Origin: Xenorhabdus innexi | GTDB taxonomy: Bacteria; Pseudomonadota; Gammaproteobacteria; Enterobacterales; Enterobacteriaceae | Length of the DNA: 64,000 bases | Direction: 5' to 3' | Assembly (NCBI RefSeq): GCF_002632485.1 | Contig: NZ_NIBU01000016.1 | Location: 22,016-86,015, forward strand | Part shown: positions 37,937-47,900 of the stretch, piece by piece | How the letters are laid out: each line of letters starts with the position of its first letter | How positions within the stretch are numbered: position 1 is the stretch's first letter | Translations under genes and position numbers: made by a program | Notes under the pieces: model-generated | What the model was told of the DNA's origin: nothing | What the model saw: the letters and a program-made list of their open reading frames with translations, nothing else | Databases searched by the model: none

Positions 37937-40063
37937 TTGTACCTGTTTGAAAGCCTGAATCAGCTTGTTCTTAAATATTTGCCTGAAGATCAGATTGGTC
38001 TGTTGAAGCAGGCTTATATCGTAGCCAGGGATGCCCATGAAGGGCAGACCCGCTCCAGCGGTGAGCCATACATTACTCATCCGGTCGCTGTTGCCTGTAT
38101 TCTGGCTGAAATGCGTCTTGATCATGAAACACTGATGGCCGCACTTCTGCATGATGTCATTGAAGATACACCAACGACATTTCAGGATATCGAGCAATTA
38201 TTCGGGACAGCGGTCGCCGGGTTGGTCGAAGGTGTCTCTAAGCTGGATAAACTGAACTTCCGTGATAAGAAAGAAGCTCAGGCAGAAAACTTCCGCAAAA
38301 TGGTCATGGCAATGGTGCAGGATATCCGTGTCATTCTGATCAAGCTGGCAGACCGTACACACAACATGCGAACCCTTGGCTCCCTGCGCCCTGACAAACG
38401 GCGGCGCATCGCCAGAGAAACGCTGGAAATTTACAGTCCGTTAGCCCATCGATTGGGTATCCATCACCTGAAAACAGAGCTGGAAGAACTGGGATTTGAA
38501 GCCCTGTATCCTAACCGTTATCGGGTGATTAAAGAGGTGGTTAAAGCCGCTCGTGGCAACCGTAAAGAGATGATCCAGAAAATTCTGTCAGAAATTGAGG
38601 GCAGATTAACGGATGCTGGCATCAAATGTACCGTCAATGGGCGGGAGAAACACCTCTACTCTATCTATCGCAAGATGCACCTGAAAGAACAGCGTTTTCA
38701 TTCCATCATGGATATTTACGCGTTCCGTGTCATCGTCGACAACCTTGATACCTGTTACCGTGTTCTGGGGCAAATGCACAGTCTGTACAAACCCCGTCCC
38801 GGCAAGGTAAAAGATTATATTGCTATTCCCAAAGCCAACGGTTACCAGTCCCTGCATACTTCTCTGATCGGCCCGCACGGAGTTCCGGTTGAAGTACAGA
38901 TCCGTACTGAAGATATGGATCAAATGGCTGAAATGGGGGTTGCTGCACACTGGGCTTATAAAGAGCAGGGAGAATCAGGTACGACGGCTCAAGTCCGCGC
39001 ACAGCGTTGGATGCAAAGCCTGCTGGAACTTCAGCAAAGTGCCGGTAGCTCTTTCGAATTTATTGAAAGCGTCAAATCTGATCTATTTCCTGATGAGATC
39101 TACGTTTTTACCCCTGAAGGACGTATCGTCGAATTACCGGCAGGAGCAACACCTGTCGATTTTGCCTATGCAGTCCATACAGATATTGGTCATGCCTGTG
39201 TCGGGGCTCGCGTTGATCGCCAGCCTTATCCACTGTCTCAGACACTCAGTAGCGGGCAAACTGTCGAAATTATTACCGCACCAAGTGCCCGCCCTAATGC
39301 AGCATGGCTGAACTTTGTCGTCAGCTCGAAAGCACGCGCGAAGATCCGTCAGCTATTGAAAAACCTTAAACGGGATGATTCAGTCAGTCTGGGGCGGCGT
39401 CTGCTTAATCATGCACTTGGCAACGGCCTGAAAGTAGTCGATATCCCAGAAGAAAATATTGCCAGAGAGCTGGCAAGAATGAAACTTGCCTCACTTGATG
39501 ATTTGCTGGCAGAAATCGGCTTGGGTAATGCAATGAGTGTCGTTGTTGCTCATAATCTGTTGGGCGCAACGGAGAAAATACCAAATAGTAATAGTGGCAA
39601 TAACAATGGTAATAATAGCCGTAAACTGCCAATCAAAGGTGCTGATGGTATCCTGATTACCTTTGCCAAATGTTGTCGCCCAATTCCGGGTGACCCGATT
39701 ATTTCCCATATCAGTCCGGGAAAAGGTTTGGTTATCCATCACGAATCCTGCCGTAATATCCGTGGTTACCAGAAAGAACCGGAAAAATTCATGCCTGTTG
39801 AGTGGGATAAAGATGTCAACAGCGATTTTATTGCTGAAATTAAAGTTGATATGTTTAACCATCAGGGTGCACTGGCAAATCTGACAGCCGCCATTAATGA
39901 TGCAAACTCCAACATCCAAAGCATGAATACCGAAGAAAAAGATGGCCGCGTTTATTGTGCTTTCATCAGGTTGACTGCCAAAGATCGTATCCAACTGGCA
40001 AATATCATGCGTAAGATACGTATTATGCCGGATGTATTACGGGTCAGCCGTAACCGAAACTAG
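37937..40063 (+). CDS. spoT: Bifunctional (p)ppGpp synthase/hydrolase SpoT
   Basis: 708 residues. The start is TTG at 37937 (MYLFESLNQL), as for E. coli spoT. The HD hydrolase domain has HDVIEDTP near residue 72, the synthetase domain is present (YSIYRKM, AFRVIV), then TGS (IYVFTPEGRIVELPAGATPVDFAYA), helical/zinc-finger (TFAKCCRPIPGDP) and ACT domains. Between residues about 545 and 565 there is an Asn/Ser/Gly-rich linker (NSNSGNNNGNNS) that replaces a different linker in E. coli. It controls ppGpp levels in the stringent response. Confidence 0.97.
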   Translation: MYLFESLNQLVLKYLPEDQIGLLKQAYIVARDAHEGQTRSSGEPYITHPVAVACILAEMRLDHETLMAALLHDVIEDTPTTFQDIEQLFGTAVAGLVEGVSKLDKLNFRDKKEAQAENFRKMVMAMVQDIRVILIKLADRTHNMRTLGSLRPDKRRRIARETLEIYSPLAHRLGIHHLKTELEELGFEALYPNRYRVIKEVVKAARGNRKEMIQKILSEIEGRLTDAGIKCTVNGREKHLYSIYRKMHLKEQRFHSIMDIYAFRVIVDNLDTCYRVLGQMHSLYKPRPGKVKDYIAIPKANGYQSLHTSLIGPHGVPVEVQIRTEDMDQMAEMGVAAHWAYKEQGESGTTAQVRAQRWMQSLLELQQSAGSSFEFIESVKSDLFPDEIYVFTPEGRIVELPAGATPVDFAYAVHTDIGHACVGARVDRQPYPLSQTLSSGQTVEIITAPSARPNAAWLNFVVSSKARAKIRQLLKNLKRDDSVSLGRRLLNHALGNGLKVVDIPEENIARELARMKLASLDDLLAEIGLGNAMSVVVAHNLLGATEKIPNSNSGNNNGNNSRKLPIKGADGILITFAKCCRPIPGDPIISHISPGKGLVIHHESCRNIRGYQKEPEKFMPVEWDKDVNSDFIAEIKVDMFNHQGALANLTAAINDANSNIQSMNTEEKDGRVYCAFIRLTAKDRIQLANIMRKIRIMPDVLRVSRNRN

Positions 40064-40068
40064 AGGTT

Positions 40069-40776
40069 ATGAATCCTACACGTTATGCACGTATTTGTCA
40101 GATGATGGCAATGCGTCAACCTGACCTGACGATTTGTTTAGAAGAAGTACACAAACCCCATAATGTATCCGCAGTGATCCGAACTGCGGATGCTGTTGGT
40201 ATTCATCAAATCCACGCAGTCTGGCCTACTCAACAATTACGTACTCAACTCTCTTCTGCCGCAGGCAGTAACAGCTGGGTTCAGGTAAAAACCCACTCAT
40301 CCGTTGAACAGGCCATCAACCAGTTTAAAACTGCCGGAATGCAGGTATTAGCGACTAATCTTTCTGATAAAGCCGTCGATTTCCGTCAGATTGATTACAC
40401 TAAACCTACCTGCATCATTATGGGGCAAGAAAAAAAAGGCATTTCCAAACAGGCTATTGAGCTGGCAGACCATGACATTATCATTCCTATGGCTGGCATG
40501 GTTCAGTCGCTGAATGTCTCAGTTGCTTCTGCATTGATCCTGTATGAAGCACAGCGGCAACGCCAGCTTGCCGGTATGTATCAGCGGAAAGAAAGTACGC
40601 TGTCTGAAGAAGACCAACAAAAATTGCTGTTTGAAGGGGGATACCCCGTTTTAGCTGCGGTTTCACACCGTAAAGGGCTGGAACGACCCTTCATTGATAA
40701 ACAAGGGCAAATCATAGCAAGTGAGCCCTGGTGGGCAGCAATGCAGGCAACGACAGCAGCATCGACAGCGAAATAA
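40069..40776 (+). CDS. trmH: tRNA (guanosine-18-2'-O)-methyltransferase TrmH
   Basis: 235 residues of the SPOUT superfamily. Features are the N-terminal NPTRYARICQMMAMRQPDL, the EEVHKPHNVSAVIRTADAVG motif 1 with the catalytic arginine, IIMGQEKKGIS and the knot motif IPMAGMVQSLNVSVASALILYEAQ. It methylates G18 in the tRNA D-loop. It starts 5 bases after the spoT stop, so is co-translated. Confidence 0.97.
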   Translation: MNPTRYARICQMMAMRQPDLTICLEEVHKPHNVSAVIRTADAVGIHQIHAVWPTQQLRTQLSSAAGSNSWVQVKTHSSVEQAINQFKTAGMQVLATNLSDKAVDFRQIDYTKPTCIIMGQEKKGISKQAIELADHDIIIPMAGMVQSLNVSVASALILYEAQRQRQLAGMYQRKESTLSEEDQQKLLFEGGYPVLAAVSHRKGLERPFIDKQGQIIASEPWWAAMQATTAASTAK

Positions 40777-40845
40777 ATCATACTGACTGAGCATCAGGAT
40801 TGATGGAGAACTGAATTATGGCGAGCTGGATTATGGAGAATAAGT

Positions 40846-42927
40846 ATGAAAGGCCGATTACTTGATGCCATCCCATTAGCAACTTTACGTGGTGTTGGAG
40901 CCAGTCAGGTAGGAAAGCTTGCTAAACTGGGATTGGTCAATCTACAGGATCTACTACTTCATTTGCCTCTCCGTTATGAGGATCAAACCCGCCTGTATAC
41001 CATCAATGAAGTGTTGCCCGGTATTTGTGCGACAGTGAGCGGGGAAATATTACGCACCAATGTCGTTGTTGGACGGCGGCGTATGATGATTTGTCAAATC
41101 AGTGACGATACAGGCATATTAACCCTGCGCTTTTTCAATTTCACTGCCTCCATGAAGAACAGTCTGGCAGAAGGTAAACATATCATCGCTTATGGTGAAA
41201 TACGCAGGGGCTCTCAGGGTGCTGAAATCATTCATCCGGAATATAAAATTCAACAGAACGCCGGGCGTATTCATTTGCAGGAAACATTAACTCCTGTCTA
41301 TCCCACAACAGAAGGCATACGCCAAACCGCGCTACGTAAATTGATCGAACAGGCGCTTGAGCTACTTGAGACCTGCGCAGTTAATGAATTATTACCCGAG
41401 CAGTTCAGCCGCAAGATTATCAGCCTTCCTGATGCCCTGCATACATTACACCGCCCCCCTCCTGACATTTCTTTAGCAGATTTAGAAAGTGGCAGGCATC
41501 CGGCTCAACGCCGCCTGATTTTGGAAGAATTACTGGCTCATCATTTAAGTATGCTGGCTGTCAGAGCAGGGGCACAGCGTTTTCATGCCCAGTCACTCAC
41601 GGCGGATAATTCATTAAAACAGCAGTTGCTGGCTCTGCTTCCCTTCTCACCGACACGCGCACAAGATCGCGTAGTTGAAGAAATAGAGCATGATCTGGAA
41701 AAAGATGTCCCGATGATGAGACTGATTCAGGGAGATGTCGGCTCCGGTAAAACATTGGTGGCAGCACTGGCAGCAGTCCGCGCCATCGTACATGGCAAAC
41801 AGGTTGCGTTGATGGCTCCCACCGAGCTGCTTGCGGAACAGCATGCCAGCACTTTTAAGCAGTGGCTGGAACCCCTCGGCATTCGGGTAGGTTGGCTGGC
41901 TGGCAAACAAAAGGGCAAAGCGCGGCTGGCACAGCAGGAAGCCATTGCCGATGGTCAGGTCAGTATGGTCGTCGGCACGCACGCGATGTTTCAGGAGCAG
42001 GTCAAATTTTCTGCGCTGGCATTAGTCATTATTGATGAACAACATCGCTTCGGTGTTCATCAACGTTTGGCTCTGTGGGAGAAAGGGCATGAACAGGGTT
42101 TTCATCCCCATCAGTTAATCATGACTGCCACACCAATTCCACGAACACTGGCAATGACAGCTTATGCCGATCTGGACACATCCGTTATCGATGAACTTCC
42201 TCCGGGGCGGACACCTGTAACAACGGTCGCCATTCCCGATACCCGCCGGAATGAGATTATCCAGCGAGTTAAAAGTGCCTGCTTAGATGAAGGTCGTCAG
42301 GCTTATTGGGTATGTACTCTGATTGAGGATTCTGAAGTTCTGGAAGCACAGGCAGCTCAGGTGACCAGTGAGGAACTGGCTCTGGCTCTGCCAGAATTGA
42401 AAATTGGTCTGGTTCATGGGCGGATGAAACCCGCAGAAAAACAAGCCATTATGGATGCTTTTAAGCAGGGTGAACTTCAATTATTAGTTGCTACCACGGT
42501 GATTGAAGTTGGTGTTGATGTTCCCAATGCCAGCCTGATGATCATTGATAACCCCGAACGATTAGGGCTGGCTCAGTTACACCAGCTTCGTGGTCGTGTC
42601 GGACGTGGCGCAATAGCCTCACATTGTGTTCTGCTTTATAAAACACCGCTGACCAATACTGCCAAAATCCGTCTGCAAGTTCTGCGGGACAGTAATGATG
42701 GTTTTGTCATTGCACAAAAAGATTTAGAAATCCGGGGGCCGGGTGAACTTCTTGGCACACGTCAGACTGGTAATGTCGAATTCAGAATTGCCGATTTATT
42801 GCGGGATCAGGGAATGCTCCCTGAAGTTCAGCGTATTGCCCACTATATCCACCAGCATTATCCAGAAAACGCGAAGGCACTGATTGAACGCTGGCTTGCT
42901 GATCGTTCTCAGTACAGCCACGCCTGA
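40846..42927 (+). CDS. recG: ATP-dependent DNA helicase RecG
   Basis: 693 residues. An N-terminal wedge/OB domain is followed by helicase motifs in order: Walker A GDVGSGKTLVAAL, MAPTELLAEQH, VIIDEQHRFGVHQR (DExx box DEQH), TATPIPRTLAMT, and QLRGRVGRG (motif VI). The C-terminal TRG motif region (DFEIRGPGELLGTRQ-like, here LEIRGPGELLGTRQTG) is present. RecG remodels stalled replication forks and branched DNA. Last gene of the gmk operon. Confidence 0.98.
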   Translation: MKGRLLDAIPLATLRGVGASQVGKLAKLGLVNLQDLLLHLPLRYEDQTRLYTINEVLPGICATVSGEILRTNVVVGRRRMMICQISDDTGILTLRFFNFTASMKNSLAEGKHIIAYGEIRRGSQGAEIIHPEYKIQQNAGRIHLQETLTPVYPTTEGIRQTALRKLIEQALELLETCAVNELLPEQFSRKIISLPDALHTLHRPPPDISLADLESGRHPAQRRLILEELLAHHLSMLAVRAGAQRFHAQSLTADNSLKQQLLALLPFSPTRAQDRVVEEIEHDLEKDVPMMRLIQGDVGSGKTLVAALAAVRAIVHGKQVALMAPTELLAEQHASTFKQWLEPLGIRVGWLAGKQKGKARLAQQEAIADGQVSMVVGTHAMFQEQVKFSALALVIIDEQHRFGVHQRLALWEKGHEQGFHPHQLIMTATPIPRTLAMTAYADLDTSVIDELPPGRTPVTTVAIPDTRRNEIIQRVKSACLDEGRQAYWVCTLIEDSEVLEAQAAQVTSEELALALPELKIGLVHGRMKPAEKQAIMDAFKQGELQLLVATTVIEVGVDVPNASLMIIDNPERLGLAQLHQLRGRVGRGAIASHCVLLYKTPLTNTAKIRLQVLRDSNDGFVIAQKDLEIRGPGELLGTRQTGNVEFRIADLLRDQGMLPEVQRIAHYIHQHYPENAKALIERWLADRSQYSHA

Positions 42928-42976
42928 GCAATAATGTTTAATTAAAAAATAAGTTAATAAATAATAAGTTAAAGAA

Positions 42977-43002
42977 ATGCCGCTGAAATCTTCCAGCGGC
43001 AT
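42977..43002. terminator. Hairpin between convergent recG and gltS
   Basis: A 9-bp stem (ATGCCGCTG at 42977-42985 with CAGCGGCAT at 42994-43002) with an 8-base loop. On the minus strand TTTCTTT follows, so it may mainly end gltS transcripts while also serving recG. Confidence 0.65.
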
Positions 43003-43031
43003 ATCTAGCCAGGACACAAGGCTAAGTTAAG

Positions 43032-44243
43032 TTAACCTGCTACAGATGGGAATATAGGTAATAGCAGATAAAGCTTGATGATTGCAGCGTTAACGATATC
43101 AATAAAGAACGCCCCCACCATCGGTACGAGCAGAAACGCCACATGTGATGGCCCGAAGCGATCTGTTATGGCCTGCATGTTTGCAATCGCGGTTGGTGTC
43201 GCACCCAACCCAAAGCCACAGTGACCAGCTGACAGTACCGCAGCATCATAATTCTTGCCCATGACTCTGTAAGTAACAAATATCGCGTACAATGCCATCA
43301 CCACGGCCTGCACCGCGAGGATTACCAGCATCGGCAGAGCAAGGGAAGCTAACTGCCACAATTTGAGACTCATCAGCGCCATTGCAAGGAAGAGTGACAG
43401 GCTGACGTTACCCAGTACCGAGACAGCCCGGTCAAATACCCGGTAAAAGCCCAGCAAAGACAAACCATTACTCAGTATGACTCCGGTAAACAGAACACAG
43501 ACAAACGTTGGCAAAAAGAGCGTATTTTCCAACATCTTCTCAAGATAGTTACCGACTAATAAACAGATAGAGATTAATGCGATGGTTTCCAGCATTACCA
43601 ACGGTGTGATCAGGCGACCGGTATAAGGTTTTTCAAATGCAGATGGAACTTCAGTATCATCATTCTCCAGACCCGGCGTTTTGTTATTTCTCACCAGCAA
43701 GCGGGCAACAGGCCCTCCAATCAGGCCGCCCAGAATTAAACCAAATGTCGCACAGGCCATTGCAACTTCCGTCGCATTCTCAAAACCGTAGCGTTCGGTA
43801 AAGACCTTACCCCATGCAGCACCTGTTCCGTGCCCTCCCGAAAGGGTCACAGACCCTGCCAATAACCCCATTAACGGATCAAGGCCAAGCATTTTCGCCA
43901 GTGCAATACCCACTGTGTTTTGCACCAGCAGCAGGCCAACGACGGCAACAATAAAGATTAACAGAAGCTTTCCGCCTGCTCTCAGGCTGGCAAGATTGGC
44001 ATTCAGGCCAACTGTGGCAAAAAATGCCAACATCAGAGGGTCTTTGAGGGATAAATCAAAGCTGACTTCCCAACCCGTAGATTGTTTAACTGCCAGCAGA
44101 GCAAAAGCAACCAGTAAGCCACCTGCGACTGGCTCTGGAATAGTGTACTTCTCAAGAAATGAAATTGACTGTACGAGTTTTCTTCCCAGTAGCAAAACAA
44201 GTGTGGCCGCAACGAGCGTGCCATAAATATCCAGATGATACAT
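43032..44243 (-). CDS. gltS: Sodium/glutamate symporter GltS
   Basis: 403 residues with about ten transmembrane segments. Family sequences include MYHLDIYGTLVAATLVLLLG, the first re-entrant loop GSVTLSGGHGTGAAWG and the second AGHCGFGLGATPTAIANMQ. It imports glutamate with sodium across the inner membrane. It keeps E. coli order (recG-gltS-xanP) and is divergent from xanP. Confidence 0.97.
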   Translation of the reverse strand: MYHLDIYGTLVAATLVLLLGRKLVQSISFLEKYTIPEPVAGGLLVAFALLAVKQSTGWEVSFDLSLKDPLMLAFFATVGLNANLASLRAGGKLLLIFIVAVVGLLLVQNTVGIALAKMLGLDPLMGLLAGSVTLSGGHGTGAAWGKVFTERYGFENATEVAMACATFGLILGGLIGGPVARLLVRNNKTPGLENDDTEVPSAFEKPYTGRLITPLVMLETIALISICLLVGNYLEKMLENTLFLPTFVCVLFTGVILSNGLSLLGFYRVFDRAVSVLGNVSLSLFLAMALMSLKLWQLASLALPMLVILAVQAVVMALYAIFVTYRVMGKNYDAAVLSAGHCGFGLGATPTAIANMQAITDRFGPSHVAFLLVPMVGAFFIDIVNAAIIKLYLLLPIFPSVAG

Positions 44244-44417
44244 TTATGTACCCCATCTAATTGTTAAAATTATGTTAATTTAATGCGACGTTATAATCAT
44301 CCTATAAAAACGCCAAGAGCAGGTAAGGATTGGATTAGAAAAAAAATTACTGATAAACACAAGTTAAAACATTTAAAAATGTGACGAAATAAGGTTATAA
44401 GCCATAGACAAAATTTT

Positions 44418-44433
44418 ACGCAAACGATTGCTT
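44418..44433 (+). promoter_or_regulatory. PurR-box-like operator upstream of xanP
   Basis: ACGCAAACGATTGCTT differs from the PurR consensus ACGCAAACGTTTGCGT at two positions. It lies 50 bases before the xanP start, where a repressor would block the promoter. PurR with hypoxanthine or guanine represses purine synthesis and uptake genes in enterics. Confidence 0.7.
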
Positions 44434-44482
44434 TTATAATTTAGATCAATAAAATGTGTTTTTTTCACTCGAAACTACACTC

Positions 44483-45868
44483 ATGGCCACCTCAATCCGC
44501 GAAAACTCAGCATCGGCACTTCCTCAAAAATCAAACAGTGAATTAATTTACCGTCTGGAAGATAAACCCTCTCTTCCACATGCCTTATTTGCTGCTTTTC
44601 AGCATTTGCTGGCAATGTTTGTTGCGGTTATCACACCGGCTATGTTGATCTGTCAGGCACTCGGGCTTCCTGAAGAAGATACTCAACGCATCATCAGTAT
44701 GTCCCTGTTTGCCTCAGGGCTGGCATCACTTATTCAAATCCGCTCTTGGGGGCCTATGGGCTCTGGATTACTGTCCATTCAGGGTACGAGCTTTAATTTT
44801 GTCACGCCGCTTATCATGGGTGGGCTGTCCCTGAAAAATGGAGGGGCTGATGTGCCCACCATGATGGCAGCTCTGTTTGGTACATTGATGCTTGCCGCAA
44901 CGACAGAGATATTTCTTTCCCGCATACTTCATCTGGCTAAAAGACTCATCACCCCTTTGGTTTCAGGCATTGTTGTTATGATTATTGGCCTGTCACTTAT
45001 TCAGGTTGGGCTGACTTCTATCGGTGGTGGCTATTCTGCTATTCAGCAAGGCACATTCGGTGCCCCTGCAAACCTTTTTCTGGCAGGAATTGTTCTCGCC
45101 ATTATCATACTGCTGAACCGCCAGTGTAATCCCTATCTACGGGTAGCTTCTCTGGTGATTGCCATGACAGTCGGTTATCTGGCTGCCTGGTACATGGAGA
45201 TGCTACCCCATGCAACCACAACAGAAGACAAACCAATAATCACTGTTCCTTCCCCGCTCTATTACGGGCTTTCGGTTGACTGGCATTTACTAATTCCATT
45301 AATCCTGATTTTTATGGTGACATCGCTGGAAACGATTGGAGATATTACAGCCACGTCAGATGTTTCTGAGCAGCCGGTCTGCGGCCCGTTATATATGAAG
45401 CGCATTAAGGGCGGTGTACTGGCGAATGGTGTCAATTCGATGATTTCTGCCGTATTTAATACATTCCCGAATTCCTGTTTTGGTCAGAATAACGGTGTTA
45501 TCCAACTAACCGGTGTTGCCAGTCGTTATGTTGGCTACCTTATTGCTGCCATGCTGATCCTGTTGGGGCTGTTTCCGGCAGTAGCCGGTTTTGTGCAGCA
45601 TATCCCTGAGCCGGTATTAGGTGGCGCAACTATTGTCATGTTCGGCACGATTGCCGCATCCGGTATCAGAATCGTTGCACGGGAACCATTAAATCGCCGG
45701 GCCATCATGATTATTGCATTATCACTGGCTATGGGGCTTGGCGTTTCACAACAGCCTCTCATTTTACAATTTGCCCCTGAATGGATAAGAAATCTGTTTT
45801 CTTCCGGTATTGCGGCTGGCGGCCTGACAGCAATCCTGCTTAATCTGATTTTTCCTCAGGAAAAATAA
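44483..45868 (+). CDS. xanP: Xanthine permease XanP (NCS2 family)
   Basis: 461 residues from the ATG at 44483 (MATSIREN); a GTG at 44456 is in frame but has no homologous sequence. It matches E. coli XanP through its length: [44 protein letters not shown] and the NAT signature with the conserved [17 protein letters not shown]. Around 12-14 transmembrane segments. It imports xanthine with protons. A PurR-like box upstream suggests purine repression. Confidence 0.96.
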   Translation: MATSIRENSASALPQKSNSELIYRLEDKPSLPHALFAAFQHLLAMFVAVITPAMLICQALGLPEEDTQRIISMSLFASGLASLIQIRSWGPMGSGLLSIQGTSFNFVTPLIMGGLSLKNGGADVPTMMAALFGTLMLAATTEIFLSRILHLAKRLITPLVSGIVVMIIGLSLIQVGLTSIGGGYSAIQQGTFGAPANLFLAGIVLAIIILLNRQCNPYLRVASLVIAMTVGYLAAWYMEMLPHATTTEDKPIITVPSPLYYGLSVDWHLLIPLILIFMVTSLETIGDITATSDVSEQPVCGPLYMKRIKGGVLANGVNSMISAVFNTFPNSCFGQNNGVIQLTGVASRYVGYLIAAMLILLGLFPAVAGFVQHIPEPVLGGATIVMFGTIAASGIRIVAREPLNRRAIMIIALSLAMGLGVSQQPLILQFAPEWIRNLFSSGIAAGGLTAILLNLIFPQEK

Positions 45869-45910
45869 TCTATCGTTTTTCACCTAAGCTTTCGCCTTGT
45901 TGTTATGTTA

Positions 45911-45937
45911 TCCCGCTCTTATAGCGGGATTTTTTTT
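45911..45937 (+). terminator. Rho-independent terminator of xanP
   Basis: TCCCGCT (45911-45917) pairs with AGCGGGA (45923-45929) around a 5-base loop, followed by eight T. Confidence 0.92.
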
Positions 45938-46072
45938 GTATTTTGCGTAACCTTTCGCAATATTCTTCCCTAAATGACGGAATTAAAGGTTTTTCAGCAC
46001 CATCTATTGAGTGATGTCGCTTTTTACGGCATAAAAGGATCTTTTTCAGGACGATTATACTGGGGTGAGATC

Positions 46073-47845
46073 ATGAAGTGGTTAAGGAAAGGCTTTGCAG
46101 TACTGCTATTATTACTGATGCTGGCAATTATTGCTGTTTACTTTGTTGCCCAAACACACTGGGGAGCAAAACAACTCAGCACATGGCTGAATAAGCAAAG
46201 TCATTATCAGATCAATATTGAAAATATCGATCACAGTTGGCAGCAGCCGATGACCTTAATGCTCAAGAATGTGAATGTCAGTGATAAGCAGGGTTCTTTC
46301 TCACTCAATGCCGATAGCGTAGATTTGAGTTTTAAATGGCAGTCCCCGACAAAATTGGCCAATCTCCGTAAGCTGACCTTACAAGATGGAAAACTGATAC
46401 TGTCAGGCTCTGCATTTACCCCGGCCCTGAAAGCTGATGTTTTACAGCTTAATAATATGGATGTTCAACTAACAACCGCCCAGTCACAGGTTCAGGGCAA
46501 AAATATTGTCGGCGGCATTACACCTTGGTCTCCTGATGAAAATATGCCTTTTGGATCAGGGCAATATCAGCTCAGTGCCAGTAATATCAGCATAAATGAT
46601 CTGTCATTTGATAAAGTCGTCATGAAGGGCAGCTATCAGGATAATAATCTGGTTATCAATTCCTTTGGCGCTGAATTCCTACAGGGTCTCATCTCCGGAA
46701 ACGGGCAGCGATTAGCGGATGGCAGCTGGAGCTGGGATAATATCCTGATCAATGATATCCGCTGGCAGTCACCTATGACTCTGGCTGTTCTGACAGAAAA
46801 AACCCGTTCTCTGCCTGCTATCCACATTAAAGATCTCAATCTCACTAATGCTAAGTTACAGGGAAAAGACTGGTCTGCCGATTATCTTAATACCAGCATC
46901 AAAGGGCTGGGGTTGGCTAACGGGCAATGGCAGGCAGAAGATGGTCTGATTGACTTCAATGCCATGAATATGACTTTCAACGAAGATCAGTTCAAAGATA
47001 TATTAGGGCAACTCAGCTTTTCCGGTGATCTATTCACCATTGATAATCTGACCGCCCATTATCAAAAGGGCTTATTTAATATTAAAGCGCAATGGGATCG
47101 TCAAAATCACCAGCTAACACTTAACGATAGCTCTGTAACCGGTTTGATTTATTCCTTACCATCGCAGTGGCGCGACTATATCAAAAACCCGGCTCCTGAA
47201 TGGATTTCGGCACTGAAGTTAAATAATGTCAGTATCAACAATACCCTCCTGATTGATACCAATCCTGATTTTCCATTTCAGCTCACCACATTATCGGGAT
47301 ATGTCGATACTCTGGATATCCTGAAAAATGGTCATTGGGGCTTATGGAATGGGAAGGCCTCGTTACAGGCCACAAGTGGAACATTCAATAAAATTGAAAT
47401 ATTTCGGCCTTATCTACAACTACACACCGCAGATGACAAAGTTATTATTGATAAACTGAACACCTTTTCAGGTGACGGCTTACTCCAGCTTAACGGCTTC
47501 ATTGAACAGCTTGCAGCTCAAAAACCCTTCCAACTCAGCTTAAAAGGGATGAATGTGAATTTGGGGGTTCTTCCACAATGGGGCTGGATACCGCTCCATC
47601 TGCATGGCGATGGTAATTTCTCACTGGCTATCACCGGCAACCTTTCAGCCGATAATATTAAAAGCACAATTAATGGCACACTGACGGCTGAGGATAAGAA
47701 CGCCGATAAAGAGTCGCAATCCATTAATCAGGGCGTGATTTCTACTGATAACTGCCCAGCCGGGCAGTCTGATGTCAAACAATCTGATGAGGCTGGGCAA
47801 CCGGATGTAGATCAAAACAAAACCTGTGCCACGATTATGTTGTAG
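46073..47845 (+). CDS. yicH: YicH, AsmA-family protein
   Basis: 590 residues from the ATG at 46073 (MKWLRKGFAVLLLLLMLAII); the longer frame from 45974 lacks a homologous start. It has one N-terminal transmembrane anchor and a long periplasmic beta-rich domain typical of AsmA-like proteins (WGAKQLSTWLNKQSHYQINI, LKNVNVSDKQG, FSGDGLLQLNGFIEQL). AsmA-like proteins are linked to phospholipid transport and envelope integrity. The C-terminal 50 residues are hydrophilic and repetitive (QSDVKQSDEAGQPDVDQN) and look unlike the usual end. Position after xanP is as in E. coli. Confidence 0.88.
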   Translation: MKWLRKGFAVLLLLLMLAIIAVYFVAQTHWGAKQLSTWLNKQSHYQINIENIDHSWQQPMTLMLKNVNVSDKQGSFSLNADSVDLSFKWQSPTKLANLRKLTLQDGKLILSGSAFTPALKADVLQLNNMDVQLTTAQSQVQGKNIVGGITPWSPDENMPFGSGQYQLSASNISINDLSFDKVVMKGSYQDNNLVINSFGAEFLQGLISGNGQRLADGSWSWDNILINDIRWQSPMTLAVLTEKTRSLPAIHIKDLNLTNAKLQGKDWSADYLNTSIKGLGLANGQWQAEDGLIDFNAMNMTFNEDQFKDILGQLSFSGDLFTIDNLTAHYQKGLFNIKAQWDRQNHQLTLNDSSVTGLIYSLPSQWRDYIKNPAPEWISALKLNNVSINNTLLIDTNPDFPFQLTTLSGYVDTLDILKNGHWGLWNGKASLQATSGTFNKIEIFRPYLQLHTADDKVIIDKLNTFSGDGLLQLNGFIEQLAAQKPFQLSLKGMNVNLGVLPQWGWIPLHLHGDGNFSLAITGNLSADNIKSTINGTLTAEDKNADKESQSINQGVISTDNCPAGQSDVKQSDEAGQPDVDQNKTCATIML

Positions 47846-47900
47846 CGATTCAGTATGCTGCGAAAGATCTGCGTATTTTGGCAAAGCAGGTTGTAATCGC

